A stretch of 64,000 nt of DNA from Volutella citrinella (GCA_034401135.1 JAWZSP010000009.1:2542001-2606000), one strand, 5' to 3'. Shown: positions 1-11,465, counted from the first letter of the stretch. Notes: generated by a model not told the origin, from the letters alone. A program made the numbers and translations.

Positions 1-1174
1 GTCGACCACGACGTCAGAGTCAGCCCCTCCCTCTCGCCGCCCCCGGTCCCCAACAGCCAGGAGGACATTGAGCAGAAACGAAAAGAAGATGCAAGAAAGA
101 CCTTCCTGGACGCTGTCGCTGCCACAAAGATTCGGCACGACTGGACCAAGAAGGAGATTGCCGCCATCTACTACCAGCCGCTGCTGGAGCTGGCCTACCA
201 AGCTGTAAGTGCCGCTCACCACCACCATATAATCATCTCGTGGCATCCGTGACGAGCCTAACCACTACAACCCTTAGGCAAACATCCACCGCCGCTTCCA
301 GCACCCCTCCCAGGTCCAGCTCTGCACGCTCATGAACATCAAGACCGGCGGCTGCTCCGAGGACTGCTCCTACTGCGCCCAGTCGACGCGCCACCAAAAA
401 GGCACCGGCCTCCAGGCCAAAAAGGTCGAGTCGGTCGAGTCGGTCCTGGCCGCCGCCCGCGTGGCCCGCGACAACGGCAGCACGCGCTTCTGCATGGGTG
501 CGGCGTGGCGGGACATGCGCGGGCGCAAAAATGCCCTCAAGAATATCAAGGCAATGGTGGCTGGCGTGCGCGAGCTCGGCATGGAGTCGTGTGTCACGCT
601 GGGCATGATTGACGACGCCCAGGCCCGGGAGCTCAAGGACGCTGGACTCACTGCTTATAACCACAATGTCGATACCAGCCGCGAGTTTTATCCATCTGTT
701 ATCTCGACCCGTACGTACGATGAGCGGCTCAAGACGCTGGGCCACGTCCGTGACGCCGGCATCAACGTGTGCTCTGGCGGCATCCTCGGCCTCGGCGAGT
801 CGTCAGAGGACCGCATCGGCCTGTTGCACACCGTGTCCACCCTCCCGTCCCACCCAGAGAGCTTCCCCGTCAACGCCCTCGTCCCTATCAAGGGTACCCC
901 GCTCGGCGATCGGCCCCAGGTCGACTTTACCAGCATGCTGCGCACCATCGCCGCCGCGCGCATAATCATGCCCGCCACGATCATCCGCATCGCTGCGGGC
1001 AGAAAGACAATGTCGGAGGAGAAGCAGGCGTTGTGCTTCATGGCCGGCGCCAACGCCATCTTTACCGGCGAAAAGATGCTCACCACGGAGTGTAACGGCT
1101 GGGACGAGGATAACGCCATGTTCGGCCGTTGGGGGCTTGAACCTATGAAGAGCTTTAGCAAGCCACAACTATAG
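1..1174 (+). CDS. BIO2: Biotin synthase, 5' end outside the window
   Basis: Radical-SAM enzyme that inserts sulfur into dethiobiotin to make biotin; mitochondrial in fungi. Exon 1 enters at base 1 in frame and ends at 204. A 73-nt intron (205-277, GTAAGT donor, TTAG acceptor) follows and exon 2 runs 278-1174. The radical-SAM cluster motif CxxxCxxC is seen as CSEDCSYC just after TLMNIKTGG. The later segments YNHNVDTS, CSGGILGLGES and the C-terminal FTGEKMLTTEC are characteristic of the BioB/Bio2 family. The N-terminus with the targeting peptide is missing because the window starts inside the gene. The family assignment is secure from motif order and C-terminus; only the start is unknown. Confidence 0.96.
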
Positions 1175-2519
1175 GGGGGCAAAAAGGCTCAGATTTAGGT
1201 GCACGTCGCTTCTGCCGATGATTGGGATGTCGCAAGTATGGGGGCTCATTAGTGAGGCTATTTGCCGATATCAATTCTGACATGTATCGGCCCCTCAACG
1301 ATGTCAACATGAAGGAGAGATGCGGGCGGCTTGCTGTTTCAACATGGTTTGATAAAAAGGAGCCACCGGAGCCTCGATATATTCCCATATTCGATTTATA
1401 CTTGCAACGATGCGTTTTTCTGGAAGTAAACGTTCTGCCTCACCAGAATTTGTATCCCGAACTTTGGCCAAGAGCTTCAAACACACCGGGAAGATGTTGC
1501 GGATAAGATCATCTCCCCTAGTGCTCCATTTCAAGTCAGTGATCACAAGTAGAGGTATCTTAGTCTCCAAACACATAGCCCTATGGGATGGGGCATGGTC
1601 AAGTGACCTGCCGTATACATATCCATGGGGTTGTGCTCCTCTTTGTTATAGAAACTCAGCTTCGTCCCTAGAATTAGTAGCCTCCCACAACCACTTGGTA
1701 GCCTATGTCACCAAGGGCTGTGTAGATACTCAACACAGCCATGTTTAAACTTGACACATCCTACAGCAATACCACAATGATACCAGCAGATACAGGATAG
1801 ATGTTGATGGCGTTTTGTGCGTCCAATGTGTGAGCTGATTGAAGTCGAAAAGGGCCAAGTGATGGCTAACTGGAGCGAATGTTTCCATGGCTTAAGACCG
1901 TTGGCCAAACCCGACGAATGTCAGTAACCCTGGAAACAGGCACAGCTGTCATGAACACGGGTGAGCAGAATTCCATTTCTATTGCATAGCTCCTGGTTAG
2001 CAAAGGAATGCTTCAGGGAGCCGAGAAAGTGGTTTGGGAAACCAATCTTCATGGGCAAGAAGATGTTGTGCAACATGTTCATGACAGCCGTGAGTTTGTC
2101 ATTGGCAAATGGCTTGTAGTCCCGTAGCTAGGCAGCATTCGCGAATCGATAGCCCTACAACCCTGCATTGAGGTAATCGTCGTCACCTCTCCCGTTGGAC
2201 GACTTGAGTTGGCTTTCCTAGGCACCAAGGGTGTGGGAAGTAGCCGCTTTGAACTTGTCGTCCATGGAAATCTCCCAGCGTATTGCAAGGTTGAACTAGC
2301 GAGCGGGTAGGATTCTCTTTTACTATGACAAACATGAGCACCAATATCAACATCTCGAGACTGGGTTTACTCAAAGCCCACATTCAATTAGATACTGTCG
2401 ATTGCGTGTTCGATAATAAAATACCCTAAACGTAGTTCCAAGACTATTCCTTCGCCTGAATGTAAAAAGTTTGTTAAGCCAGGGTTTCAATACGACGACT
2501 CTTAATCCACACGCGGAGC
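1175..2519. other. Intergenic stretch with a possible gene relic
   Basis: No intact gene is seen. On the minus strand between about 1960 and 2280 one frame reads as protein-like sequence (for example FANDKLTAVMNMLHNIF) but is broken by stops at short intervals, which suggests an old decayed gene. I could not name its family. Confidence 0.3.
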
Positions 2520-3660
2520 TCAAGGAGCCAGCTCAATCGAAACGTCCTCAATGACAAATCTGTTAGTTTGGCCGGGCACTGTACAGCTCATCGCAATTCG
2601 AATCTCCGAGGTAGCACTGGGGAATTGGAAGCCTGCGGAAACGAATTGGACAAATTCATTGTTGGGGGTTCGCGGAGGACCGAGAGGAACTGTGCCGACA
2701 TCCTGACCTTGGACTGTTGCCATGAGGGAGCATCCAGCAGTAGCCGAAGGTGTGTCAAACTTGACCCAGTAAAACACAAGTTGATAGCGAGGGGTGGTAG
2801 ACAAGCCTGACAGTAACTGTGCAATCGAAGATCCCGGGCGTAGTACCCTGATGAGGTTGCCGTCAGCCTGATAACATTCACAGAAGATTATGGACTTACA
2901 TGACGTTTGGCTCCGAGCGCTTCCAGTAAACGGCTCCATTAGACACACTCGCAGCTGTGCGGATCCATGGGTCACCATTCGAGCCTGGGTCGTCGAACCC
3001 AGCATTGGCAACCGTCGGGATAGGTGGCGGGCCTTCTGTGGTTGTTGAAGTGGGTTCCTCGGTGGTTGAAGTCGTTGCCTCGGCAGTAGTAGTAGTCAGC
3101 TCAGCGGACGAAGTCTCGGTAGTGAATGTGCTGTCTTCGGTGGAAGGAGCCTCTGTAGTAGACACAACCTCCGTGGTAGACACAGCCTCCGTAGTAGATG
3201 CAGCCTCTGTAGTAGATGTAGTTTCCTCGGTGGAAGCCATCTCTTCAGTGGAAGTAATCAGGCTCGTAGACTTAGCATCTGTAGATGTAGTTCCCTCAGT
3301 GGAAGCAACCACTTCAGTGGAAGTGGTCAGGATCGTAGATGCAGTCGCCGTAGTAGATGTAGCTTCCTCCGTGGAAGTGGTATCCGACATCGTGAAAACG
3401 GTTTCGGTCGAAGTGGTGGTATCTGCAGTCGAGACATCAGGGGTCGAGGGCGAAATCGTGGTCTCGGTACTGCTCTCCGTGACCAATGTCGTCGAAGAAA
3501 CCGAGCTCGTGATCAACTCAGGTATCGTGGCGGAAGAAAAAATCGTCTCTGAAGACACGGAAGTCTTCAGAGTCGTGCTTGGGCGGCATAGACCGGCATT
3601 TGCTGCATCGACTGCGAGGATTAAGAGCAGTCCCCGGGCGAGATTCTGGAAGGAAGCCAT
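2520..3660 (-). CDS. Secreted Ser/Thr-rich protein with C-terminal beta-sandwich-like domain
   Basis: Two exons: 3660-2900 and 2847-2520, joined across a 52-nt intron (GTAAGT donor, CATCAG acceptor). The product is 362 residues. It has a signal peptide (MASFQNLARGLLLILAVDAA), then about 170 residues of Ser/Thr/Glu-rich repeats such as STTEAVSTTEVVSTTE, likely O-glycosylated. The C-terminal 140 residues begin at PIPTVANAGFDDPGSNGDPW and include TPRYQLVFYWVKF. This layout resembles carbohydrate-binding-like jelly-roll modules found at the ends of fungal cell-wall proteins. The fold assignment is by pattern only. A cell-wall or extracellular role is inferred. Because of the repeats the opposite strand is also open over 2957-3691, which I treat as a shadow. 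Confidence 0.75.
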
Positions 3661-5303
3661 GTCGAAGGTAATCGAATCCTCTCAAGCATAAACGAGTGGA
3701 AGGGTGAGGACAGATTGAGGTGAAGAAGGGGAAGAAAAGGGTTGCGGCAGGAACAAAAAAGCATCAGCTGAATCTCGACTCTCAATACAGCCCAAATGCA
3801 GGGGAGTGAATGCTTGTGGAATGACCGGCATCTGTATGGCCGCCTGGTCCAGCATGAGTGTCAGTCACAATAAGCAAAGAGCCTTGATCGACGAGCAACG
3901 TCACTAGTGCCAACGCCCTGCAGCAATAGTGTCGACGCCCAGGGGCACTAGTGTCAATGTCACATCGCAGATCATATCGCAATTGAGTGTTGTTTCGGGT
4001 GTTTTGCTCCGCTCGGTACATGAGAGGGACCTCTACGTTGCTTTTATTCGTTGCTTGCAGATTTCCCCCAGATAAGATGCCTGTAATCATGCTGCCCTTG
4101 GCCTTGGCTGATAAGCAGAAGCAATGAGCGGACGGTTCAGCCCTGGGTTTGCCTTCAAGCCTATGGCCATTCGTATTGCGGAAGCATTGAGGAGGGACGT
4201 CTTCTGGCAGCGCATTTTCTAGCTCCTGTATTCTTTTTTATTACTCATCGAAATGGTTTGTACCAAACCTATTTTGAAACACAATGGTCCATTTAGCACA
4301 GCGGCAATGCGCTTCGATGCGGGCGAACACCCCCCGCAGCCTTGTCGCCGGTACACTCTAGTCAATGCAATCCCGCCAGTGTCTGGGACGCCCTTTTATG
4401 CCTACCAGTCTAAATCAATCTCGATTTGCTTCCAAGTCAAGCATCGCTAATCATTATTCACAAGTGAGGACATTGACATGCTCGAAACCCTTGACCTTCT
4501 CCAGTTCTGGACAGCATCAGCTAGCACAGGGCTGAAACAAAGCATCGCAGACCAATCAAAGGGGATAGATTCCCTACTCACATAGTTGGTTGCGCTTCTG
4601 CGTCCAAGCCAATAATGTTAGAGGCATCCACCCCCCTATCCTGGCCTCTTGCTGCTGCCGGTGGCCATGTCACCCTTTCTGGAGGCATGGCGCTCCTGAA
4701 TCACGGTCGGCATTCTGGCTCTTTCAACCACTCGCCGGCAGCCTTGATTCTTTGTCCTGTGGAATGAGCCAATCTGAGCACCAGCCGACGCACTGTCCGG
4801 ACATGGGTCCACGGCCCAACGACCGCGCACAACGGACACAATGAGTTGTTTCTCTTTATGCGCATCCAAGTTTTCTTTGTATTCAAATTCGTCCCATGTG
4901 TGACTATTAGCCTAATCAATCAGGGTGCAAAAGCCTCCTTGCCCTACGAGCAGCCGGGACTCTTTGAAGTCAACGCGGACTCGTTGCGGCCATGATGCGC
5001 CGCGTTTGTTGCTGCGGCTCAACCCACTGCTCCCTTGATATCAATCGCATTTCTTTCTTTATTAGGCAGATGACATTAAAAAGGGCCGACAGCCACTGAC
5101 TGGGCCAGCAGAACGTTTTTCCATAAACGCTCTTTGGAACCTCACTTGCATACTTGTAAACTTTGCCGCAACTGCAAACACCACAGCAGTCTCACAAGAT
5201 TCAATATATCTCAGGCGCTTCTTTATAGAGAATAGCTATATCGACATTGCAGAATCACTAATCAGAGATTGAAGCATACAAAAACGAACTCCAAGTCTCC
5301 AAG
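3661..5303. other. Intergenic, no gene recognised
   Basis: Contains the promoter of the secreted protein (start at 3660) and, near 5190-5300, the upstream region of the next small gene. Short open frames inside it lack convincing starts, splice sites or protein-like composition. Confidence 0.5.
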
Positions 5304-5840
5304 ATGCCCAAGCTTTATCGGCTATATCGGCTACAGCGGGCACCCACCCCGACGCCAGCCACCCCGACGCCACCTATCCCGACTATCATCCACATCTTGC
5401 TGGATATATTGGGGTTTCTGCAGACTCTCTTATTCCGCCTGCTAGTCCTTATATTGACCCTGACAGAGGGAATCCGCTCCCTCTTGTTGCAGGTTTTGAG
5501 ATTTCTACGACGTGCCGCAATAATCCTGTTGGCCATCGTCTTGCTCTTGGTGGCGGGAGTGCTCGTTTACGAATACCACGTCGACCAGTTTACCTCTGAG
5601 TATCTCACGAGACTAAGCTCCTCTCCCTCCTCTACCGAGCGGGCCATTGCTTCTTCGGCTGTTGCCTTTAAAGTGGCTGCCTCGGTCTCTTTAGGTGCCT
5701 TCAAGTCGGCTACATTGCTCTCGTCAGCTGCTGTTTTCATGGCTACCAGTATCTCGTCGGCTAGTTTTAAATCGGCTACCTTTGTATCATCAGCTGCTTT
5801 TACATTGGCTACCTTTGTCTCGTCGGGCAGCTTGGAATAA
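5304..5840 (+). CDS. Small membrane protein with 11-residue Ala/Ser repeats
   Basis: Single exon, 178 residues, not assigned to a known family. After a Pro/Thr-rich start (TPTPATPTPP) come hydrophobic helices at roughly residues 27-60 and 70-90, with AIILLAIVLLLVAGVLVYEY as the clearest membrane span. The last 65 residues are five tandem copies of about 11 residues with consensus SSAxFKxATxV, encoded by a 33-bp repeat. The ATG follows CTCCAAGTCTCCAAG, a plausible fungal leader. The minus strand is also open over 5567-5860 because of the repeat and is taken as a shadow. Whether this is expressed is uncertain; the hydrophobic organisation argues that it is a real protein. Confidence 0.5.
   Translation: MPKLYRLYRLQRAPTPTPATPTPPIPTIIHILLDILGFLQTLLFRLLVLILTLTEGIRSLLLQVLRFLRRAAIILLAIVLLLVAGVLVYEYHVDQFTSEYLTRLSSSPSSTERAIASSAVAFKVAASVSLGAFKSATLLSSAAVFMATSISSASFKSATFVSSAAFTLATFVSSGSLE
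5650..5826 (+). repeat. 33-bp tandem coding repeat
   Basis: Five diverged copies of a 33-bp unit (one copy 36 bp), each beginning TCNTCGGCT-like and encoding SSAxFKxATxV. It lies at the 3' end of the small membrane-protein gene. Confidence 0.7.
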
Positions 5841-6421
5841 ATTGACGGCCTTCGTCTCACCAGTCGGCTGCAGCCGGCCTCTGAAAGTCCAAGACACTGC
5901 CATATTCCGCCTATAGACGCAAATAAGAATTGATGTCTTTCAATGCAGACACTGTTTTACTTTTTATGTGATCGATTTCTTCCGTTATTGCGCTCTAGAC
6001 TTGCGTGAGGCACAACCATCACCATTACTGTCCAGGGCCATAAGAGCTACCTTGGGGCCCCGGGCCACTCTCTACGCCCATCTAATGAAGACGAAGTGAC
6101 AACAAGCACTTCATAAAACCGTTTGCATATTAAATAATGAATTTCTGTGCGCTATATCTGTAGATAAAGTGCCAAGGGATGCATAGGACAAACATTATGT
6201 TTGATAGGCCCATGAAGGAACAACAAACAATGCCAGCTAGAAAGTTCCATTTTATTCTTCAGTCATCTACAAACTTGACAAGCTGCTCCTGTTGGTTGTG
6301 TACAAACAGCCGGCTCGATGCTATTAAAAGGCTCGCTTCTTCTCTCTCCTGATCTTTATTGACCGATCTTGCTCAACATCACACAGGAAGAGAGACAAAG
6401 ACCCTAGCTAACTGATTGGAT
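5841..6421. other. Intergenic, promoter of the MYND gene
   Basis: No gene seen. The last 150 bases before the ATG at 6422 hold a CT-rich tract (ggctcgcttcttctctctcc) typical of fungal promoters. Confidence 0.5.
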
Positions 6422-7776
6422 ATGGAGAAAGTACATATCCTCGAACTTTCCGCCTCTGGCGATCTTTTGGAGACGACTGGCGACATGTCGACTTTACAGC
6501 AATACTTCTCGGCCGCGACTGCTGGCAATTCGCCGCCTTCAGGCCATCCCAGGATCCCTGGATCGCTCCTCTCAGACAACAACAGGCAGTGCTCAGGTTG
6601 CCATCGAGCCGGAGCGACCAAGTATTGTGCTGATTGCAAGGTTGTCGATGTTAGCAATATTCGAACCTGGTACTGCTCAGCTGCCTGTCAAAAGCAGCAC
6701 TGGCCCCTTCACAAAAGCTCATGCCGTGCTCGCCGTCGGTTGATTCGCGCTGTTTGCCTCTTCACTACCATCTGGGACGACTTTTTGACCAAGACCTATG
6801 CCACTAGTCTGGTATATGTTGGCCAATCCGACAACATCATACGCGCTAGAAAGAGGGATCTGACCCGGGACTTGAGACTTTTTACTGGGGATTCCATGTT
6901 CTTCCCATTCCCCGGTGATGTGGTACCGGAAGCCGCCGGGGTGCCTGCACAACTTGTGCTCTTATACGATAGCGGCTGTGGCGATGTTTTGTCGACCGGA
7001 CTTGGTCTCATCAAGATGATGCTTGGGCGTAAGTTCTCTCTGATGTTGTGGCATTGACTCAAGTCTGGGCTGACCATTGTCTTTGAATAGCTGTCTGTGC
7101 ATTGGAGGAAGCCTTCATCAAACCCAAGAACCCGGCCCTATTGATCTCGGTGGAAGGCCTGCCAAGCTTCTTGGCCGCCGATCAGGGACACAGCATACTT
7201 AAAGCTACGGCCAGCGATGGTGAAGTATTTGCTGTCGATGTTGCTGGTCTGCAGTATGGCTGGCAAGAGAGACTCTATCTCTGGAATGACTTCGTCCAGC
7301 ATCGCTCGGATGCAAGCCACCAGGCTATTTCCTATAACCATCTCGGTGCTACTGATCATATGGAGCTCTCCATCATGGCACCTTTCCCGCCGGAATCCCT
7401 GGAACGATCTGCTTTTGATATCCGTCGCTATGTTTCTCAAGCCATGCAGCAAGCGATCACAGAGTGTGCCACACAGAATGGGACCACAATCAGTAACATG
7501 CTATCTCTTCCAAAATCTACATTTCCGGCTGCTAAGGACAAGGTTATTACAGCAGCACAAGCTAGCATCGCCCATTGCCTCAACGATCTCTCTATTCGGG
7601 GTATTGGGAGGGTGTACTGGAGCCTTGACCAAGTGAAGGTGGCTCGAACAAGCGATGTGATTCGACGCCTGGAAAACGTCTGGTTCACCGACGAAGAGAT
7701 TCAGCAGTACGGTGGACGAGTCAACCAACTATTGAAGATCTGGAAATCTAGGTATCATGGAGCAGGTTTCTCTTGA
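6422..7776 (+). CDS. MYND-type zinc-finger protein
   Basis: Exons 6422-7028 and 7091-7776, with a 62-nt intron (GTAAGT donor, AATAG acceptor) and phase-1 join. The predicted length is 430 residues. A MYND zinc finger lies near residues 58-100, with Cys/His spacing seen in CSGCHRAG, YCADCK, WYCSAACQKQHW and HKSSC. MYND fingers bind partner proteins. The remaining ~330 residues match the common fungal MYND proteins with an uncharacterised C-terminal domain (segments LISVEGLPSFLAADQG and LQYGWQERLYLW) and carry no recognised catalytic motif. The start at 6422 is the first ATG in frame after a leader. The role is unknown; a regulatory or scaffolding function is the usual guess for this class. Confidence 0.85.
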
Positions 7777-8070
7777 GGGGGAAATCTGCGTTGGATGGAA
7801 GTCACCGGGGTGCCGCTCTGTGAATGGATCAGATTCGACACTCAAAGGCATTGACGAGCATATGGCGCATTTGAAGCCCAAGATTGTAATTAATCCTATG
7901 AAGCTTGCTATTCAGTAGCTATGGTCTCTGTCTCTGCCTCACCGCCGACAGCTTGATGGTTCGTGCCATCGCGATTGCTCAGATATCACAGGCTTCTCCC
8001 CCTCATAAGTGTCAAGTACCCGCTCCGGTTCTGGTGACTGAATTTGAGATATTAGTTATTACTCGAGATA
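7777..8070. other. Intergenic between convergent genes
   Basis: The MYND gene ends at 7776 and the next minus-strand gene ends at 8071. No further feature is seen. Confidence 0.5.
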
Positions 8071-8875
8071 TCAATTCTTTGCGTCCTTCTCTCGTTCCTC
8101 CATATCCGACTGGAACGTCACAATTTCTAGCAACTTTTAGTAAACCATCTCCTATGCTCGCTTTGTAGTACTAAACTTACGACCACCACAGGCCAAAAGA
8201 GCACATACTTCATCCGCGACAGTACAGTCAATTGCAACACGCCTGTGTCCCGTCTTGACCGCTATAAGCCCACCGATTGCAGCAAGCGAACCGAAAATGT
8301 CGGGGTAGGTAGAAAAGGTCTTGAGCGGGCCGAATTCCTCATTGATGAAGATACCAGCCCACTGGATGACAGAAGAGAGCTGTAGCAAAACAGCGGCAGC
8401 CGTCTCTACCTTTCTATTGGGCCCTTCTCTTGCCAGGCCTATCTGAAGACGAAGGGCGAAAACCTGCATGGCAACACTGGCTCCTGTAAGGCTGGTAGTG
8501 GCCTGTATTCCCGTGTTAGCAAACCTGACAGCCCGAATGGACTCATGGGGCCATTTAACGCCTTGTCATCGTACTCGGGAAGAGCAATCATCAGATCATA
8601 GGAAGTTACGCTTATGCCAGCCGAGAGGGCAGCAAGACCTAAAGCCACGCTACCCAATTGGGCGCCTCTTTGACGAGTTCAATCGGGTTGGGGAGAGGTG
8701 AGGTGCCGTAGATCAACTTCTCTGCTGGATGATATGTCCCTTGAGATGGAAGGCTCTTTTTCATGTAGTCGAGTCGCCACCTCCTGAGCCTTCTTCTTCT
8801 TTTGCTTGTTGTGTTTTTTGGCCGCTTTGCCATCGAACCAAGTGTCAACGGCTCCGTTGACGAGTCAAACCGCAT
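8071..8875 (-). CDS. Unknown small protein with basic N-terminus and hydrophobic helices
   Basis: Four-exon model: 8875-8718, 8667-8610, 8502-8181 and 8126-8071, giving 197 residues. The third intron has a canonical GTAAGT donor and a TTTACTAA branch; the second has GTAACT and GCTAAC. The first (50 nt, GTTGAT donor) is weak, and without it the gene needs a frameshift. The protein starts with a basic stretch (SKRRRRLRRWRLDY near residues 24-37). Hydrophobic helices follow (LGSVALGLAALSAGIS, SLAAIGGLIAV), then a charged tail. No known family was recognised. The gene could be intact with a poor intron 1 or slightly decayed. Confidence 0.45.
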
Positions 8876-9245
8876 TGGCGACGATGTCGAGGACTAGCTT
8901 CCCACCTCGGATACCCTGCATTTGTTTAACCCTTCCGGGCGCTCTGCCCGTCACGCCTCCAGGTTGTCCCCACCATTTCCTGGTGCGCGCCGTTGTGCGT
9001 GCCTTGGGCTTCCTTAGGCGCAACATTAAGCTGTACTTACTAATAAGCGAAGCCAGGATGCTCAGTGCTTATACAGAATCAATCCTAAGTATTATAGACT
9101 AAATAGAAGAGCGTTTTCACTAGGACGGAGGAATATTGCTTTATCACATTGAACGGAAGTATTGTAAAGACAATAAGACTTAATAGAGAGACTATAGACG
9201 TTAAAAAGGTGTCAGAATATGCATAACAGCTCTCATGCAATGTGG
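8876..9245. other. Intergenic, nothing recognised
   Basis: Moderately AT-rich spacer between two minus-strand genes with no protein-like frame. Confidence 0.4.
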
Positions 9246-9712
9246 TTAATCAAGAGTGCACAAGAGAATGCAGGTCCTCGTGAGACTACCCATGTTGCCC
9301 AGTTCGACGCTATAGAGCTTGTTCTGATCGAGAGTGCGAGCGTTGTTGCTAAAATAGCCGTTAGCCACAACATATAAAATTGGCACTGGAAGTACACGCA
9401 CGTATGTTCTTTCGCTGCATCGTATGTGCCGCAGTTGATGCCGTCTGTTTTGATCGAGCGAAGGTGGCCGCAGTAGGGAGCGGGAATAGTGACCCACGGG
9501 GCGAAGCCAGTAATAGGAACTGATACAGATGTACAGCCGGTTCCGGTGTTGTCATGTCCATCATTACCTGTGCAAGTTAGCTTGTTATCTTGTTTAATCT
9601 TTGTGAGTTATGCTAACGTACAGATCTCCACGTTGGCGGGCTGTCCATTGGCCGGGGCAGCAAGAGCGACGGCGCTCAAGCTGGCCGTCAGCAAGAAGAG
9701 AACAGAGCGCAT
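9246..9712 (-). CDS. Small secreted Cys-containing protein
   Basis: Three exons built from splice signals: 9712-9622, 9567-9402 and 9348-9246, giving 119 residues. Intron 1 (54 nt) has GTACGT, GCTAAC and CACAG; intron 2 (53 nt) has GTGCGT, GGCTAAC and TTTTAG. All phases agree. The first 19 residues (MRSVLFLLTASLSAVALAA) form a clear signal peptide. The mature part is short, Asn/Thr/Gly-rich and has Cys in EIC, GTGC, PYCG, INCG and ILLC. This size and organisation fit effector-like or surface small secreted proteins of fungi. No named family was recognised. The second intron's exact donor could differ, so residues around the exon 2-3 join are the least certain. Confidence 0.65.
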
Positions 9713-10997
9713 TATGATTAGGTGAATTTGAAGGATCTTGATTGATCTAAATATAGAAACTGTAAAGAGTGAAGGTATGGAGTGAGTGGCTTAATAAGTT
9801 TGCAGATAGGTCAGTAGCAGAACACATACACATATATGTGTGTAGCGAAAATCTAAATATAGATAGTTCGGTGGGAGTAATAAGAAATGCGTATCATGAA
9901 ACGCGTTGGGATTACTTCCCTTGCGAAGTCGATGGATGGAGCCCGATTTATTATCCCTGGACCCTCGTCAATCAGATCCCAGAGGGTGTAAAAATAGTAG
10001 CGCAGGATTATGGTTGATCTCCCCTTTAGGGTATTCGTCTCGTTACAGGAATCTATGCTTCTGCCAAGACTTTAATTACCCAGACAACTGGGGATTAGTG
10101 CCACTTCGGGAAAGTCGTATTGTGACCTCGTGCGCTGATCATTTTGGCATGTTGAGGCTGTGCAGACACGACTTCGCATTCTCAAGGACGGACTTCCTAT
10201 AATAAAAATACTTCGCCAATCTTTCTCCTCCTCTAGGAATGCTGTAAAACATTCACAAGCACTTGTCGGACACTTCTCAAGCCATCATGTTGTCGACATC
10301 ATGTTTGTATTACTACCAGCCGCTGCCACGGCCGTTACCCGGTCTGGGTCAGTGCAATAAGCCAGAATCGAGCACCATGATGAATGTTGGTGGCCAGGAG
10401 TGCGGTTACTACAGTGAATAAAATGCTCATCCAGATGTATTGCCGCAACTAATGTTGTCGATCCTGACAGCCTGGGCTGGGACTTCGTCGCCGATTCATG
10501 TTGTCATAGGTGCGATGAGTTGAAAAGTACGGGCGGCATCATGGCCTGCCCGTTTCTTGTGAGCGTCTCTGGCTAGAGATGTTATTCGGCAATGGTTTGA
10601 ACATCTCCGGGGTACATCACGATCGGTGCATTAATCTCCCCGCTTCAATATAGGCTGTTGTGGCGATACCTAATGCTATCGAAATGACCCAGCCCTTAGA
10701 GCACAGTGGTTGTGCGTCACACTTGTATAAAGGGCAATGTGAAGGTGTCGTTCAATCCGGCGTGGGGGCTATCATTTTTACTTTTTAGCACCCCGACAAT
10801 GGGACTGGCGCGTTCCTCAGCCGCTTCCTCACTTGGCTGTGACACGGAAATGCCCTGGCGTGATGATAATACTCAGAAATAATTATATATATATTTAAGA
10901 TAAGAGTTTTCTTTTTCTATTTTAGTAAATACTGAGTATTTGTGATTTTAATAAATGTATTTTACTTTATTTTTTATTAGTCAATCTCGTTGTTCAG
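9713..10997. other. Gene-poor stretch with AT-rich patch
   Basis: Upstream of the small secreted gene a short inverted repeat ACACATATATGTGT occurs near 9825-9840. Bases 10870-10980 are strongly AT-rich and sit directly against a gene remnant. No intact gene is visible. Confidence 0.45.
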
Positions 10998-11465
10998 GGT
11001 GGTATCTGGAGCATTCGGCAAGCATCGAGTGACCGATACACGTTCCCAGGCAAGGACTCTGAGCCTCAGTTCATGGGACCCTTCAGTAATGGTGAGACAC
11101 CGTGGGAGTGATCCAACTGGAATCAAGACGGTTGTCAGGTGCTTGTTCGCAACCACAACACGTTCAAGGTATGTTTCTTTAGACATGGCTTGGCCTAGCC
11201 CCAGCGACGTTGCTGACTTTTGAACAAGACGTTTGCTCAAAAGGCGGAGGATGACAACTTTAAGGGATGCACGTCTGCTTGGTATGACTACCACGACGAC
11301 GACATTCAGGGGGCCATCGAGTCCATCTTGGATGAGCTCAGGGGCGCTGTAATCATGCCGGCTGGCAATGTTGTTACCTTTTCTGGTCTTGACTGCGACC
11401 AAGATGGCCATTTCTATTCCCATGTTGACTATATGACGCTGAGCGAAGTTGAAGTCATTCAGTAG
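10998..11465 (+). pseudogene. Truncated gene remnant with in-frame stop
   Basis: One frame reads protein-like from about 10998 to 11465 across a good 60-nt intron (11169-11228, GTATGT donor, GCTGAC branch, CAAG acceptor). It is interrupted by TGA at 11109-11111, between NGETPWE and SNWNQDGCQVLV. CGA to TGA is the change expected from C-to-T mutation. There is no start codon: the 5' side is a CAG acceptor-like site next to an AT-rich patch. The C-terminal part includes FKGCTSAWYDYHDDD and DQDGHFYSHVDYM. The family was not recognised. Confidence 0.5.

Noticed and set aside
1222..1748. Plus-strand frames of 94 and 112 residues downstream of BIO2
   Set aside because: They overlap each other and opposite-strand frames and lack protein-like patterns; likely 3' UTR and spacer.
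2957..3691. Long plus-strand open frame rich in Val/Ser
   Set aside because: It is the antisense of the Ser/Thr repeat of the secreted protein, without a signal peptide or domain of its own.
8639..8875. Frameshift in the small gene at 8071-8875
   Set aside because: A 50-nt intron (8668-8717, GTTGAT to CAAAG) restores all phases, so decay is not required, although the intron is weak.
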